A DNA stretch of 64,000 bases from Bettongia penicillata ogilbyi (GCA_023548195.1 JAJHZJ010000578.1:336867-400866), one strand, 5' to 3'. Counted from the stretch's first letter, positions 9,455 through 21,130 are shown. Program-made: numbers and translations. Notes: generated from the letters alone by a model not told the origin.

Positions 9455-10280
9455 GTAATTAAATAAGTAGATATACTAGAAGAAAGCAGTTACACTGAAA
9501 CCAAAGAATTAGAGATATCCAGGAGGAGAAAATATTCAGCAGTGACAAAAAATGATGCAGAGAGGTCAAGGAGGATGAAAATAGAGAAAAATCCCCTAAG
9601 TTTAGTAGTTAGGAGATCATTTCTGAAGGAGCAAGAACAGTCAAGTATTAAGTTCAAGGTCAGATTGTAATGGGATGAATATAAAAGGAGTAAAAAAGAA
9701 GAAGCCTGTAGTTTAAACTATTCTTTCCAGAATTTGGTAGTGAAAGGTAGGAAATATAAGGAATGACAGCACTGACGACTGGCAAGACCAAATGATAAAT
9801 GAGAGGTGAGACATAAGACCTGGGTGTATTTGTAGATAGCCAATAGATGAGGAGAGATTGACTATCAAAGAAAGAGTAATAGGCAACATTCCCTGGAGGA
9901 GATGGGATCAAAGGCACAAGGTAAGGAATTAGCCTTGGGAAAGAAGAAGGCCAACCCTTCCTCAGAAACTGGAGCAAACCGGGTGAGAACAGATAAAAAC
10001 ATGGAGAGACTTCTTGAAGTATAAATCAGGGGAGATTAGGGACCTGACAGATGACCTCAGTTTTCTCGGTAAAGTAACAGCCAAGGTCATCCACTAGAGG
10101 AGAGAGGGAGATAAAGGGGGAAGGGTAGTCTTTCCCCTTAGGCATGCTTCTGCAGTGAAGGAGGTCCCTAATCTCAGGCAGCCTATGACATTTCTGCTCA
10201 GTGGAGGTGGTCATGGGATGAAAGAGGGTAAAGAAGAAATAGAATTTCCACAGATTCAGTGAATGACAGAAAGTCTAACA
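9455..10280 (-). mobile_element. L2 internal fragment, part 2
   Basis: Continues the reversed L2 pattern beyond the MIR copy: 'gcagagaggtcaaggaggatga', 'ggtaggaaatataaggaatgacagc', 'ccctggaggagatgggatcaaaggcacaaggt', 'agtcctttccccttaggcatgcttctgcag'-like text. The minus-strand 105-codon frame at 9660-9977 is a degenerate piece of it. Confidence 0.6.
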
Positions 10281-10332
10281 ATGCTGTATAGATGAACAAC
10301 TTGAAAAGGTTCAAGAATGTTGATCTATCTAG

Positions 10333-10620
10333 CACTTCTTAAACTGTGGGTGTCAACCCCACATGGGGTCATGAAATTTTGGCAACAGTAAAAGGTTTCT
10401 GAATACACAATGACTAAAAATTAACTCAAAATCAAAAACATAATGAATCTGAAGTGTTTCTGGCAGCATTTGCCCATGTTGCATGGAACAACTTCGGTGA
10501 CCTTGGTTCTGAACACAAAGAATGTGCCCTTTGCATCACTCATACCTTCAGGCCATACAATGCCAAAGAATGCTGCCTAAACTCAAAAAAGGGTGTCTAG
10601 TGGAAAAAGTTTAAGAAACC
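10333..10620. mobile_element. hAT (Charlie-like) non-autonomous DNA transposon
   Basis: The ends are short inverted repeats: cttcttaaactgtgggtgtc at the left and gtggaaaaagtttaagaaacc at the right. The interior has the usual ccccacatggggtcatg and tttggcaacagtaaaaggtt motifs. It has no transposase frame. Confidence 0.75.
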
Positions 10621-10679
10621 TTAAATTCTATGCAATGTCCCATCCCAGCTCCAGAGGACAGAAGATAAAGCATGCTACT

Positions 10680-10836
10680 GGCTGCACATTGATGGACGCA
10701 AACTTCAGAATAAGAAATATATTTTTGGATACACAACATATGATTTTTTTTTGCTTCACTATGTTTTTTTTTTTATTTTTTCCAATGAGGGCAAGAGAAA
10801 AAACAATTTTAATTAGAAAAAAAAAAGAATTTTAAA
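10680..10836 (+). mobile_element. L1 3' terminus
   Basis: Starts near cacattgatggacgcaaacttc, contains aagaaatatatttttggatacacaac and tttgcttcactatg, and ends in an A-run. This is the 3' terminal portion of a marsupial L1 type different from the ends at 13373 and 26765. Confidence 0.55.
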
Positions 10837-10861
10837 TGAAGGAGGCCTGGATGTGCTCAAA

Positions 10862-11055
10862 AAGATTGTAGGACTTAGAGCTGGAAGGGACTTTAGGGGT
10901 CAAAGAATTCAACTCACATATGAGGAAACTGAAGCATAGAAAGGAAAAATGACTTGCTTAGGGTCACAAAATCATCTGAAGCTGCATTTGAACCCAGATT
11001 TTCCTGATTGCAGTCCAGCATTTGTTGCTCAAAGTCCAATCCAGCTCTGAGATTC
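10862..11055 (-). mobile_element. MIR-superfamily SINE (gctggaagggac variant)
   Basis: gtaggacttagagctggaagggac, tatgaggaaactgaagcatag, gacttgcttagggtcaca, tgaacccagattttcctg. The strand is given by the MIR convention. Confidence 0.65.
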
Positions 11056-12859
11056 TATGAATCTCCATGAGATACTGACAGTTCAACCAATAGAATTTCC
11101 GAGTAAGTTTCAATGTTCATTGATTTCATTTACTAATTTATTGACTGGCTGCCCCTTGTGGAGGTATCTGAGGGCAACCCCCAGGCCATCAACCTTCCAG
11201 AATGTTTTATGTTGTTGTCTTGTACTCACCTTTGCTTTGTGGACCTCCTTGGCCTTTTGAAGAGGGAAAGACATAAAGGGAGAGGGGTGGGCAGATATTT
11301 GCTTAAGTTCTTCAAGGTCATTGCTGTCTACTCTTTCAACAATGGAGTCTGGAGAGGGAAAAGGTATAATCCATTAAAGAGGCCAAGTTCAGTAAACATG
11401 AATTGAACAGGTGATAGGTATGTTCTGAAGAGCTAAAATCATAATTTGTCTTTGAACATTGATCACCAGGACTGCTGGGAAGTGTAGCCTTTTCAAATCA
11501 GACCCACCTCTTCAGCCCAGATCTGTCAGTGAATTTCAACTAGGTACTTATGGGTTTTCTTTTTTAAGATTTTTAAAATATTGCTTTTATTTTTGTTTTT
11601 GCTTTTACTTAAAGGGCTCAATCCCCGATAAATAGTACTGTGGAAAGTTGGAGACAGAAACAGACAGAAGGCAAAGGATTTTTTGTTTCAGATCGTATTA
11701 TTCTGTTTTGTTCACTGCCACTCTTTTTCCCCTAGGCTTCTAAGACCTTTTGATTGTGTGTCAAAAGTTAAAATAGCCCTCAGCCATTAGCATTCATATT
11801 TCATAATTTCAAATAATGTCATGAACATCTCATCAGAAAAAAGACATATTTTCCTTTAAATATGAGATTTCTCAACATTTGCAATACTTTCTAGATCATT
11901 TGAGCATTATTGATGTTTTTTTCATTTTTACATCAATGGCACTTCCAGATGTGCGCTCCTCTCCTGTCCCCACTAATTGTCTTTTGCATAGCATGGGGCT
12001 TGAAGGTAGGAGTGGAGGGAAATGGGCTGCATTCTTTAATGGGAGTTTATTATCTTACAATTGGGACATTTTTTCTCCCTTAGGAACAATCTAAAGTTTA
12101 TAATGACATAGAAGAATGACATTTAATGACCAAAATTCATTTCAAAAGCAAATTTTCAGAGACATTTATTGCTTAAAGTTAGATGTACACACATAAACCT
12201 CTGAAGGACTAAGACACATTTACCTATGGGTTTTAGAACACTGGTAGGTATCATATAGCCAATTTTCTTCTTCTTACATGGGATAATTTAACCAAACAGT
12301 ATTGACATAAACCAGGAAATCAAAATGAGGAAATTGGTCTACTCCAGGTCTAATATTGCATGGTTCTTTGATTCTAATTTCCTTGTCTATGGGCTACTGG
12401 TAAAGATGCTCATGTTTCCTATGGTGAAGGTGAGTCTCTTGCTGCTCAGTTGCCCGTCTGGCTCACACAGGTGAAGCCACTGCCTTTATTTGAAAGCTCT
12501 GAGGTGAAAGCGAGAGTTGGCCTGTGCTACCTGAGCACCATGCTGACAAATACTGCATTAATCAGCAAGGCACTCAACAACTCTAGCAAGAAAGCCCAGC
12601 ATGCTTTTTGGCAGAAGAGCAAAAAGTTTCTCGTATCAGAATAACATGGTTTAGACAATTCTAAAGGTGCATTTTAAAAAACAATGATGTCCCAATCTCC
12701 AACTCACCAGGCAGGACCTCTTTCTACCATCTCCATCTTAGAAAATAAATCCATCAGCTACATTGTCTTCAGTATTATCTGTAAAAATGGAATACCCATA
12801 AGTTATTCTCAATATCTCTGACTCTGCATTAGGGAAAAGAAATGCCTTGAGGGCTCCAA
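11056..12859. other. Unassigned, mostly single-copy DNA
   Basis: About 1.8 kb in which I see no recognised transposon, RNA gene or exon. Short open frames at 11158-11406 and 12450-12644 have no domain signature or splice context and are not supported as genes. Confidence 0.35.
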
Positions 12860-13372
12860 TTACCCAATGGTAGGACTATAACAAGGATGGGGAGTTATAC
12901 TTAAGCCTTATGTACCTCATCACCCATATCCATTCAGGTGTCAAAGTCTTGTTGATGCTACCACTACATCTCTTGCATTTGTCCCATTTTCTCCACTCAT
13001 AGGATTGCCAAAGACAGTTAGATGGTACCATGGACAGATTCATCTTCCTGAGTTCATATCAAATCTTTGACACTTACTAGCTGTGTGACCCTGGGAAAGT
13101 CACTTAACCCTGTTCACCTCAGTTCTTCATCTGTAAAATGAGCTGGAGAAGGAAATGACAAATCACTCCAGTATCTTTGCCAAGAAAACCCCAAATTGGG
13201 TCGCAAAGGGTCAGACACAACTGAAAAGACTGAACAATGACTGATAACCCTAGTTCACTTCCCTACCACTTCTTGCCTGGACTATTCCCAGAGCCTTCTC
13301 ATTATTTTCCTACCCTCAAGCCTCTACCTTCTTCAAACCATCCTCCACACAGCTTCTAAAGTTATGTTCTTT
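12860..13372 (+). mobile_element. L2 fragment with nested SINE
   Basis: ccatatccattcaggtgtcaaagtcttgttgatgctaccactacatctcttgca and ttgcctggactattcccagagcc...cttcaaaccatcctccacacagc are the two sides of one L2 ORF2 segment. The MAR1 copy at 13010-13243 splits them, and the L1 composite begins directly after gttatgttc. Confidence 0.75.
13010..13243 (+). mobile_element. MAR1-type SINE nested in L2
   Basis: acagttagatggtaccatgg at the head (shortened), ctgtgtgaccctgggaaagtc, gagctggagaaggaaatgac, gccaagaaaaccccaaattg, and tail gactgaacaatga. Confidence 0.85.
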
Positions 13373-13599
13373 TTTTATTTAATATTTTATTTTTCTCCAA
13401 TTACATGTAAAAACACCTGTTAACATTTTTTTTTTATTTTAAGTTCTAAATTCTTTTCCTCCCTCCTTCCCCTTGCCCCTCATTACAAAAGCAAACACTT
13501 TTATAGAGGCTATGTATAGGAAATCGTGGAAAACATATTTCCATATTAGTCATGTTGTGGAAGAAAAGACAGACCCCCCCCCCCAAAAAATGAAAAAGA

Positions 13600-14475
13600 A
13601 AATGTAAGAAGTATAGATTTTTTAAAGCATGTGTCAGTCTGCATTCAGATTCTATCAGTTCTTTCTCTGGAGATGGATAGCATATTTCCTCATAAGTCCT
13701 TCAGAATTACCCTGTATCATTGTATTGCTGAGAATAGCTGAGTCATTAACAACTGATCATGCTAAAATATTGCTGTTACTATGTTCATTGTTCCTCTGGT
13801 TCTGCTCATCTCACTTTGTTTCAGCTATGTAAGTCTTTCCAGGTTTTTCTAAGAGCATCCTACTTGTCAATTCTTATAGTATAGTAGGATTCCATCACAA
13901 TCATATACCACCGCTTGTTCAGCTACTACCCAAATTATGGGCATTCCCTCATTTTCCAACTTTTTTACCACCACAAAAAGAGCTACCGTGACTATTTTTG
14001 TACATATAATTCCTTTTCTTTTTCATTTTTTTTCTCTTTGGGACACAAACATAGTAGTTGTATTGATGGGTCAAAGGGTATGCACAATTTTATAGCCCTT
14101 TGGGCATAGTTCCAAATTGTTCTCCAGAATGGTTGGATCAGTTCACAACTTCATCAACAATGTATTAATGTCTCAATTTTTACATATCCTCCTTCAACAT
14201 TTGTCATTTTCCTTTTCTGTCATATTAGCCAATCTGATAAGTTTGGGGTAGGGCCTCAAAGTTGTTTTAATATGTGTTTCTCTAACCAATAGTGATTTAG
14301 AGTATTTTTTCATATGACTATAGATAGCTTTAATTTCTTTATCTGAAAACTGCCTATTCCTGTTCTGTTGACCAATTGAAAAATGGCTCTTATTGTTATA
14401 AATTTGACTCAATTCTCCATATACTTGAGAAATAATGCCTTTATCAGAGAAACTTGCTATAAAAAATTTTATGGT
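13600..14475 (-). pseudogene. L1 ORF2 C-terminal remnant within the composite
   Basis: The minus-strand frame at 14412-14194 reads as the region of L1 ORF2p between the reverse transcriptase and the cysteine-rich end, with recognisable MKKYSKSLLVRETHIKTTLR and LIRLANMTEKEN. The following part (about 14190-13850) carries the cysteine-rich C-terminal region in broken frames. Stops and frameshifts prevent translation as one protein. It is a copy of retrotransposon coding sequence, not a host gene. Confidence 0.8.
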
Positions 14476-14518
14476 TATGATGTATTTCCCTCCATCCTAT
14501 TTCCTCCCTGTTTTTTCT

Positions 14519-14522
<4 letters not shown>

Positions 14523-14605
<83 letters not shown>
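14523..14605. repeat. (TC)n microsatellite, about 41 units
   Basis: An uninterrupted ct/tc dinucleotide array of about 83 bp inside the half-L1-derived portion. Such a pure long array is expected to vary between individuals. Confidence 0.95.
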
Positions 14606-14607
<2 letters not shown>

Positions 14608-14977
14608 TTCACCCTGTCAAAACACAAAAGTATTTTGCCTACTACTGCTTCCCCCCAATCTCCTCTCCCTTCTTTTACTGCCCCCATCCCCTTCCCTTCC
14701 CACTTTCCTGTAGGGTAAGATAGATTTCTATATCAGACTGAATGTAAATGCTATTCCCTCTTTAAGCCAATTTCGATGAGTGTAATATTCAACTTCTTCC
14801 CCCTCCAGCTTCCCCCACCTTCCCCTCCACTATAAAAGCTCTTTAATGCCTTTTATATGGAGATAATTTACCCCATTCTGTCTCCCTTTTCCCTTCTCCC
14901 AGTGCACTCCTCTTTTTTACTCCTTAATTTTATTTTTTTAAGTATTATCCCATTATATTTAACTCACACCTATGCCC

Positions 14978-15031
<54 letters not shown>
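14978..15031. repeat. (TA)n microsatellite
   Basis: Nearly pure ta dinucleotides with one tatacata interruption. It sits where the half-L1 at 47104 has a (CA)n array, so both are expansions at the same place in the element. Confidence 0.95.
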
Positions 15032-15032
<1 letters not shown>

Positions 15033-15145
15033 CTCATTACTGGCTTAATAATGATAAACTTCTTAGGAGTTACAGGTATCATCTTCCCATGTAAACAATT
15101 TAAGCTTATTGAAGTCCTTATAATCTCTCTCTCCTATTTACCTTT

Positions 15146-16110
15146 TTATGCTTCTTTTGAGTCCCATATTTGAATGTCAAATTTCATTTTCAGCTCTGGT
15201 ATTTTCATCAGGAATGCTTGAAAGTCCTCTACTTCACTGAATATTCATTTTTTTCCCTTGAAGAATTATATTCAGTTTTTCTGGGTAGGTAATTCTTAGT
15301 TGAAATTGTAGCTCCTCTGCCTTCTGGAATAACATATCTAAGTCCTCCAGTCATTTAATATAGAACCTGATAAATCTTGTGTGATCCTGACTATGGCTCC
15401 ATGATATTTGAATACTTTCTTTAAATTATTTCTTGCTTACAATATTTTTTCCTTAACCTGTGAGCACTGGAATTTGGCTATAATATTACTGAAATTTTTC
15501 ATTTGGAAATCTCTTTCAGGTAATGATTGTTCTATTTTACCCTCTGACTCTAGAATCAGTTTTAGAATACAATTTTTCTTTATAATTTCTTGAAAAATTA
15601 AATCTAGGTTCTTTCTTTTAATCATTACTTTTCGGTAGTCCACTGGTTCTTAAATTATCTCTCCTTAACCTGTTTTCCAGATGAGCTGTTTTTCCAATAA
15701 GATATTTCAATTTTTTTTTCATTCTTTTGATTTTGTTTTATTGTTGCTCAATATCTCAAGGAGTCATTAATTTCCATTTGTCCAATTCTAATTTTTAAGG
15801 AATTATTTTCTTCATTGAATTTTTTTACCTCCTTTTCCATTTGGCCAATTCTACTTTTTAAGGAGTTCTTTCCTTTTGTGCCTCTTTTTCTGTTTGAGCA
15901 ATTCTGTTTCTTAAGGAGTTTTCTTCAGCAGATTTTTGTGCCTCTTTTATCATTTGACCTATTCTGTTTTTTAAGGTGCCATTTTATTCAGGTTTTTGTT
16001 TGTTTGTTTGTTTTTGAATAGTAGAGTCTCCTTTAATAAGCTATTAACTCTTTTTAAAATTTTAATTTCATTCATTTTTTTCTGCATTTTAATTTCTGAA
16101 CTCTCTCTTC
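15146..16110 (-). pseudogene. L1 ORF1 remnant of the composite element
   Basis: ORF1p is the RNA-binding trimeric coiled-coil protein of L1. The C-terminal part is recognisable on the minus strand at 15643-15437 (SLPERD..., IIAKFQCSQVKEKIL), aligning with the same place in the plus-strand copy at 46560-46720. The N-terminal coiled coil is encoded at about 15700-16010 by four diverged tandem units of roughly 54-63 bp, each with a 'caattct(a/g)tttttaagga' core. Frameshifts and stops are present throughout. Confidence 0.75.
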
Positions 16111-16918
16111 CTCCTCACCCCATGTTACAAAGGGTCATTAATGTATATGTATATGTGCGCATACATAATTATGTATATATACACACACATGTATGGAAAG
16201 AATTTTAAAAATCAAATCAGAAAGATAAATAAAAATTGAGAAAAAATGAGAGTGATGCGAGAAAATCATAAAAAATCATAAACAACGCCCTCCAATTTTT
16301 TTTCCGCTTTTAAACATGTTAACCAAAATGATAAGCTAGTTCTGCGGGTCTGTAAGTTTTCAGTTCTTCTAGGGTAGTATAATCTAAACAGAAGTATGGT
16401 CCCTGCTTTCCTGGCCTGTGCTCTGGTCTGTGAGTAACCACAAATACCCTTTCCTAACTTGGAACTGCAACCAGGGTACCTGCTCACCCTTGGACTCTGA
16501 CCTGGAACCACATGTGGGCAATCCAACAGCATCCTGCACCCAGTGCCAGCAAAGAGTGTCCTGAACTCCCCTCCTGACTAATTGTCTGCTGACCCTCTTA
16601 TCATCTGTGAACTGAGAGTTATGGAAACTTCAGCCCCTGATTCAGTCGTGCCCAAGGACTGCTGTTGGTTTGCTAGGTTCAGCCTTCACTGGCATGAAAT
16701 GAGCTGAACTGTGCTGCATTCTCTCCCCAGTGAGACAGACATTTCCTGCCAATCTTCCAAGTTATCGTCATCTAAAAAAACTTGTTTCACCCTAAACTTT
16801 TGTTGTTCTCCCACCCCAGAATTCATTTTGAGGCATTACTTTAACATTGTTTGGAGGTGAATTTAGGGAAGCTCAGACAAATCCTTGCTTTTACTAAACC
16901 ATCTTGGTTCCACCAGCA
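16110..16918 (-). mobile_element. 5' UTR of the composite L1 element
   Basis: On the minus strand this starts ggaaccaagatggttt and includes cacctccaaacaatgttaaag and atgcctcaaaatgaattctgg, which match the plus-strand fragment at 29187-29365. It is therefore the same 5' UTR type as that fragment and differs from the type at 45186 and 63711. Confidence 0.75.
16899..16907 (-). promoter_or_regulatory. YY1-like motif at L1 5' end
   Basis: Minus-strand CCAAGATGG, about 11 bases from the inferred element start. The same 9-mer occurs at five other L1-type 5' ends in this window and near the start of human L1, where YY1 binds and sets the start site. Confidence 0.6.
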
Positions 16919-16975
16919 GTATCTGGCATTTGGAAGACATTTAATAAATGCCAGTTGATTGCCTGAGAGGGACAT
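16919..16975 (+). mobile_element. L2 3' end fragment
   Basis: tctggcatttggaagacatttaataaatgccagttgattgcctga. It may be the far end of the L2 seen at 12860-13372, separated by the L1 composite, though the intervening L2 part is missing. Confidence 0.65.
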
Positions 16976-16984
16976 TGGAGCTCT

Positions 16985-17205
16985 GTCTTAATTAGGAAAT
17001 CAAGGAAACATCAGACACTTACTAGTTGTGTGACTGTGGGTAAGTCTCTTAACCTCTGATTGCCTCAGTTTTCTCATCCATAAAATGGGGATAGTCATAA
17101 CACCTACCTTGAAGGGCTGTTGTGGGGATCACATGATATAATAATTGTAAAGCATTTAGCACAGTGCCTGACACATATTAAGGGCTATTTAAATATTAGT
17201 TGTTA
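16985..17205 (+). mobile_element. MIR-type SINE
   Basis: ttgtgtgactgtgggtaagtc, cctcagttttctcatccataaaatgggg, cctaccttgaagggctgttg, gtaaagcatttagcacagtgcctg. Confidence 0.85.
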
Positions 17206-17609
17206 CTGTTGTTACCTAAAAAGACAGCCCCTATTTAGGAATTATTACTTATAATTTCATCATCTGTAAAGAAATTCTAGTGTGGAAGCTCCCTCTACCA
17301 AGACAATCAGGAAATCATCTGCAACTTAGAAACTTAGCTGCCAAGGGCCAGTGAGAGGTTAAATAACTTGCAACTGTATTTCAGAGGCAAAATTTGAACC
17401 TGTCTTCTTTACTCTGAGTAAGCCCATTGCTGTATCCACTATTGCATTAGTTTCTAAACTTTATTAATCATTCATCCCTAAGCCAAATTTTGAGAGTATC
17501 ATCCAAACATGTATTTTATTTCTTTATTTATGAATTGTATACCTAATCAAATAATTGTGCATATTACAAAACTTAAATTTTAATTTTAAAAGAATAAGAT
17601 AAAAATAAA
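17206..17609. other. AT-rich unassigned DNA with a MIR remnant
   Basis: About 17335-17450 looks like a reversed MIR remnant (aggttaaataacttgcaactg, aatttgaacctgtcttc). The rest is AT-rich and unassigned. Confidence 0.35.
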
Positions 17610-18040
17610 ATCATATTGGATCCTACAGTCAATAGGGAACCACTGGAATTTATTGAGTAGGGGAGTAACATAGTCCTTCCTATGGTTTAGGAACATCCTT
17701 CTGGAAGCTGTGTGGTGGATATTTTGCAGAGGGAGAGACTTGCGGCAGGGATACCAGTCAGGAGATTATCGCAATAGTTCAGACAAGAGTTGATAATGGG
17801 CTGATCTAGGGTGATGACTATGAGAATGGAGAGAAGAGGACAGATTGAAAAGGATTTCAAGGCAGTAGAAATGAAAAGATTTGGCAACTGATTGAGTATG
17901 TGGGAGGAAGTGAAGTGATGAACTGAAGATGGTACCAAGGTTGTGGACCTAAGTGACTAGAAGGATGGTGATTCCCTCTATAGTAATAAGGGAGGGAAAG
18001 GTTTGGGGAGGAAAATATAATGTAATGAAGTCTGGGATGC
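17610..18040 (-). mobile_element. L2 fragment (ORF2 3' region)
   Basis: Reversed L2: 'gggaaccactggaatttattgagtaggggagtaacatagtcc', 'ccagtcaggagattatcgcaatagttcagac', 'gaagatggtaccaaggttgtggacct'. The minus-strand frame at 17938-17687 shows CLNYCDNLLTGIPAASLS, a decayed L2 ORF2 C-terminal segment. Confidence 0.8.
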
Positions 18041-18355
18041 AAATCCCAACTCATCTGTCTCTCCTCATCCTATGCAACTTCCTCTAACCCATCAAAAATA
18101 TAATCAGGTGCAATAGAGCTATTTTTCATCATTTACTGCCCTAGAGAGCAGGGACTTCAGTCTCCCAGATGCCTGCGCAAGCCGTAGTAATCTGGAAGCA
18201 ACAGACGAATTCTGGAGGACAGAGAATTCCCCCAATGTCACAGGTGCAGCTGCTGTTGCTATTAAGTGCCAGGTCACAGTGAGGTTAGAATTGCTCTGAC
18301 ATGCCAAGATCCTCAGTTCCAAAAAGGATATTAAGGGCAAAGTTCTCAAACCAGC
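18041..18355. other. Unassigned DNA
   Basis: No repeat or gene recognised. Confidence 0.3.
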
Positions 18356-18487
18356 TAATAAATTAGGGATACTAATAGTGACTACTTCTCAGGATTGCTG
18401 TGAAGATGAAATAAAATAACAATTGTAAAGCACTTAACATGTTGACTAGCACCTAGTAAGCAATATATAAACATTAGCTATTATTAT
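18356..18487 (+). mobile_element. MIR-type SINE, 3' half
   Basis: ctcaggattgctgtgaagatg, acaattgtaaagcacttaaca, tagcacctagtaagcaatatat. Confidence 0.7.
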
Positions 18488-19384
18488 CTGCCATCTTTGT
18501 ATTCATATCTATCATCTAGCTATCCATCTTTCATACAGTGGATACAAGTTTTGACATAAAGGTAGGTGCAGCTGTACTGGAGACAAGTCCCAGGCTTGAC
18601 TGTTTTAGGAAAAGTTGGAATGTAATTTCTTTTTCTATCTTCTAATTGGTTGGTCATGCATCCCTTGGGGTCAGGTCACTTTGAGATCATTTCATTAAAG
18701 CACAATGCTTGAAGTTAGCAAAATAATTAAAGTATGAAGATACCAGATGGTGGGCTAGGGTGAGTCCCTCCATCACTCTGTCCTGCTCCCTACCCTGTGT
18801 TGTAGCCTCCTCAGTATGCCTTATATGGATTTCCCAGAGTCTCTTGCCTCCCTACCAGGGAGAAGTGAGCCTCTACTGAACATCAGTGAACATGATTTAT
18901 TCAACTTGCTCAGTGTGGGTCATGATACCTGCCCTGGGCAAAAGTTTCTAGCTCTGCCCTTTGATTAACACCTCTGGGTCCAGGTCCATGTAGATTCAGA
19001 AGGTGGCATAAATCAGGGCGAAGGGCAAACAGCCTCTGACCAAGGAATGAAACTCACTAGCCCAGCTCATCAGCTCTGCTCTTGTTCAGTCCACTTCAAG
19101 GACTCTAGAGCTTTCCTACCTGTCTGCCTGATCCCCTAAAACTATGCATCTGATTATTCCTTCCAGACTAAGCTGAACTGAAACTCTTGTATCAGTAGAC
19201 CTCCCCTGCTTAATTGGATTCTAGACCTAGACCTTTCTATCTAACATTGTCCCTGTATTGTTCATGTTCTGACATGACGGCATCATTTTCTTCAGATTGC
19301 TAAAGAAAACATGAGTTTTAAATTACTTTTGGCTATATTGCCATTGTTAACCCAAAAGAAAACTAAATTTATATTCTCTAAATA
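18488..19384. other. Unassigned DNA
   Basis: About 900 bp of moderately GC-balanced sequence with no recognised repeat, exon or RNA gene. Confidence 0.35.
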
Positions 19385-19625
19385 TTTGCTGTGGTTCAGT
19401 CATGTCTGACCTTTTGTGACCCTATTTCTCATTTTCTTGGAAAAGATGCTGGAGAGTTTTGTCATTTTCTTCTCTACTATTTTCTTTCTCATCCTTTTCT
19501 TCATTTTGTAAATGAAAAAATTGAGGCAAACAGGGTTAAGTGACTTGCCCAGGGTCACAAAGCTAGTAACCGACTGAGGTCGAATTTGAACTCGGAAAGA
19601 TGCTCAGACCCTCTACCCACTCTGT
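19385..19625 (-). mobile_element. MAR1-type SINE
   Basis: gtggttcagtcatgtctgacc, ttttgtgaccctatttctcattttcttgg, aacagggttaagtgacttgcccagggtcaca, gaatttgaactcggaaaga. Confidence 0.85.
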
Positions 19626-19984
19626 TTTAATACTGCAAATGGTTAAAGACACTCTCCCCTATTAAGTTTCTACCTAACTGTCAACAGTCTATCAATTAAG
19701 CTTCTATATTTAAGTAATACCTAAGCAATTAGGTTTCTACTCATCTGCTGACAGGTAGAAGAAACCTACCCAGTGTGATCACTGACATGTTGGAATTGCA
19801 TAAGGAAAGGTACAGAAAAGCTCAAAGTGTTTCTGCTACATAAAAAATAGACTAGTTTATCTAAGGTAAAAATCAGAATGGAAAAGGAGGGAAGACTGAT
19901 AGAATGGCACACCCATACCACCTCTCCTAGCCCCAAAGAAAATTAAAGTGGGAAGAAAGCTTAGGGATCAAGCCCACTCCCTGT
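19626..19984. other. Unassigned DNA
   Basis: No feature recognised. Confidence 0.3.
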
Positions 19985-20290
19985 TCCATCAAAGTAGATT
20001 ATTCAGATTATGGAAGGTCCTGAATGCTAGATTAAGAAGTCTGGAGTTTAATCTGAAGGCAATGGGAAGCCACCGAAAATTTCTAAACAGAGAACTATAG
20101 TAACACTCATGTTTCAGGAAGATTGCTCTAGTAGCAACAGATAGAATATAGAAAATATGCAGAAGGGAAAAAATGGTGGCAGAGAGACTGGTTAGAAGTC
20201 CATTAAAAGAATTCACCTGTGGGGTGACCAAGTCTTGGTGAAGTGTGTGCAGAAGTTTATATGTCCACTTTTCAAACCAATCCAACCACC
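19985..20290 (-). mobile_element. L2 fragment (ORF2 3' region)
   Basis: Reversed L2: 'ggaaggtcctgaatgctagattaagaagtctggagtttaatc', 'ggcaatgggaagccaccg', 'gaagattgctctagtagcaac'. The 98-codon minus-strand frame is the matching ORF2 remnant (ATRAIFLKHE, FRNFRWLPIAFRL). Confidence 0.8.
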
Positions 20291-21130
20291 CAGATGTTTG
20301 CTATAATGTAGATGCCTGTAACAATAGGGATTATACAATACAGTCAGCCAAGTGAGTTGAGTGTTTTGACTGATGCTTCCTTGGTCATTACAACTGATAA
20401 TATGTCTACTTTCTTCTTTAGTCTACAGGGTGTTCTCTTGTTGGAACCTTTCTTATTTCCAGATCATAATACAAAATTGTATGGTTCCAACTGGGTCGGC
20501 CCATCTCTGATCCCTGTTTCTTTCCGCCCTTGATTGTTGGCTAGTATCACCAATATTACATTTCTTCAGGTCACGCTTCAGTGTCCTTGAATCTCCTGCC
20601 TGCCGGTGCTTTGGCTTACCTGCCTACAATCTGCTACAGAGGAAGCTGGCAACCTTGCGGCATCCAGCTTCACTATAAAACCAACACAGCTCAGCTAGGT
20701 TGGGAATGCCTTTGATACCTGTGGAGACCTTACTCTGCAGAAGCATATTATAGATAGGCCAGGGCTGTAGAATGGGACATATTCTATTGTGGACAGTGTT
20801 ATATAACAAGGCATTGACAGGGACCTACTACATTTAAGGGCTGATTGGGATACAGATAGGAGAAGGAAAACTGATATAAAGAATCCAATGCATATTTTTT
20901 TTTATTTGCAATGTCAACCCAACCTTGTGCACAAATGAATTTGGAAGAAGACACAGAACAACTAAATCGTTCTTGTCCTTATTTTGTTAAATTTTATATC
21001 ATGTATGTATATAAAAATGTTATTTTCAACACTTAGAACAAGTTAGAAACAACTATAATGTAAAAAAATTTTCCAAATATAACCTTAAAATTCAAACTAC
21101 TTACCTTTTTATTAGAATAATACTAAAGTG
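20291..21130. other. Unassigned DNA
   Basis: About 840 bp without a secure match. 20560-20700 (ggtcacgcttcagtgtccttgaatc, gaagctggcaaccttg) could be an old retroelement remnant, but I cannot place it in a family. Confidence 0.3.

Larger units (their letters stand above)
13373..16918 (-). mobile_element. Composite L1/half-L1 element (ORF1 + ORF2 3' end)
   Basis: Read on the minus strand the element runs from an L1-type 5' end (ccaagatgg at 16907-16899) through a 5' UTR, a decayed ORF1 (about 16110-15146), a non-coding stretch shared with the half-L1 at 45186-48033, and then switches near 14475 to the last third of an L1 ORF2 plus 3' UTR and an A-rich end at about 13373. ORF2 upstream of that point (endonuclease and most of the reverse transcriptase) is absent. 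Either an L1 3' end landed precisely in the half-L1 tail or the element arose by template switching or internal deletion. Confidence 0.75.

Noticed and set aside
14383..14718. Frames with long serine/leucine or arginine/glutamate runs
   Set aside because: Pure translation of the (TC)n microsatellite.
20291..20900. Possible retroelement or old gene remnant
   Set aside because: Some phrases look familiar, but I could not place them in any family with enough matching landmarks, so it is left unassigned.
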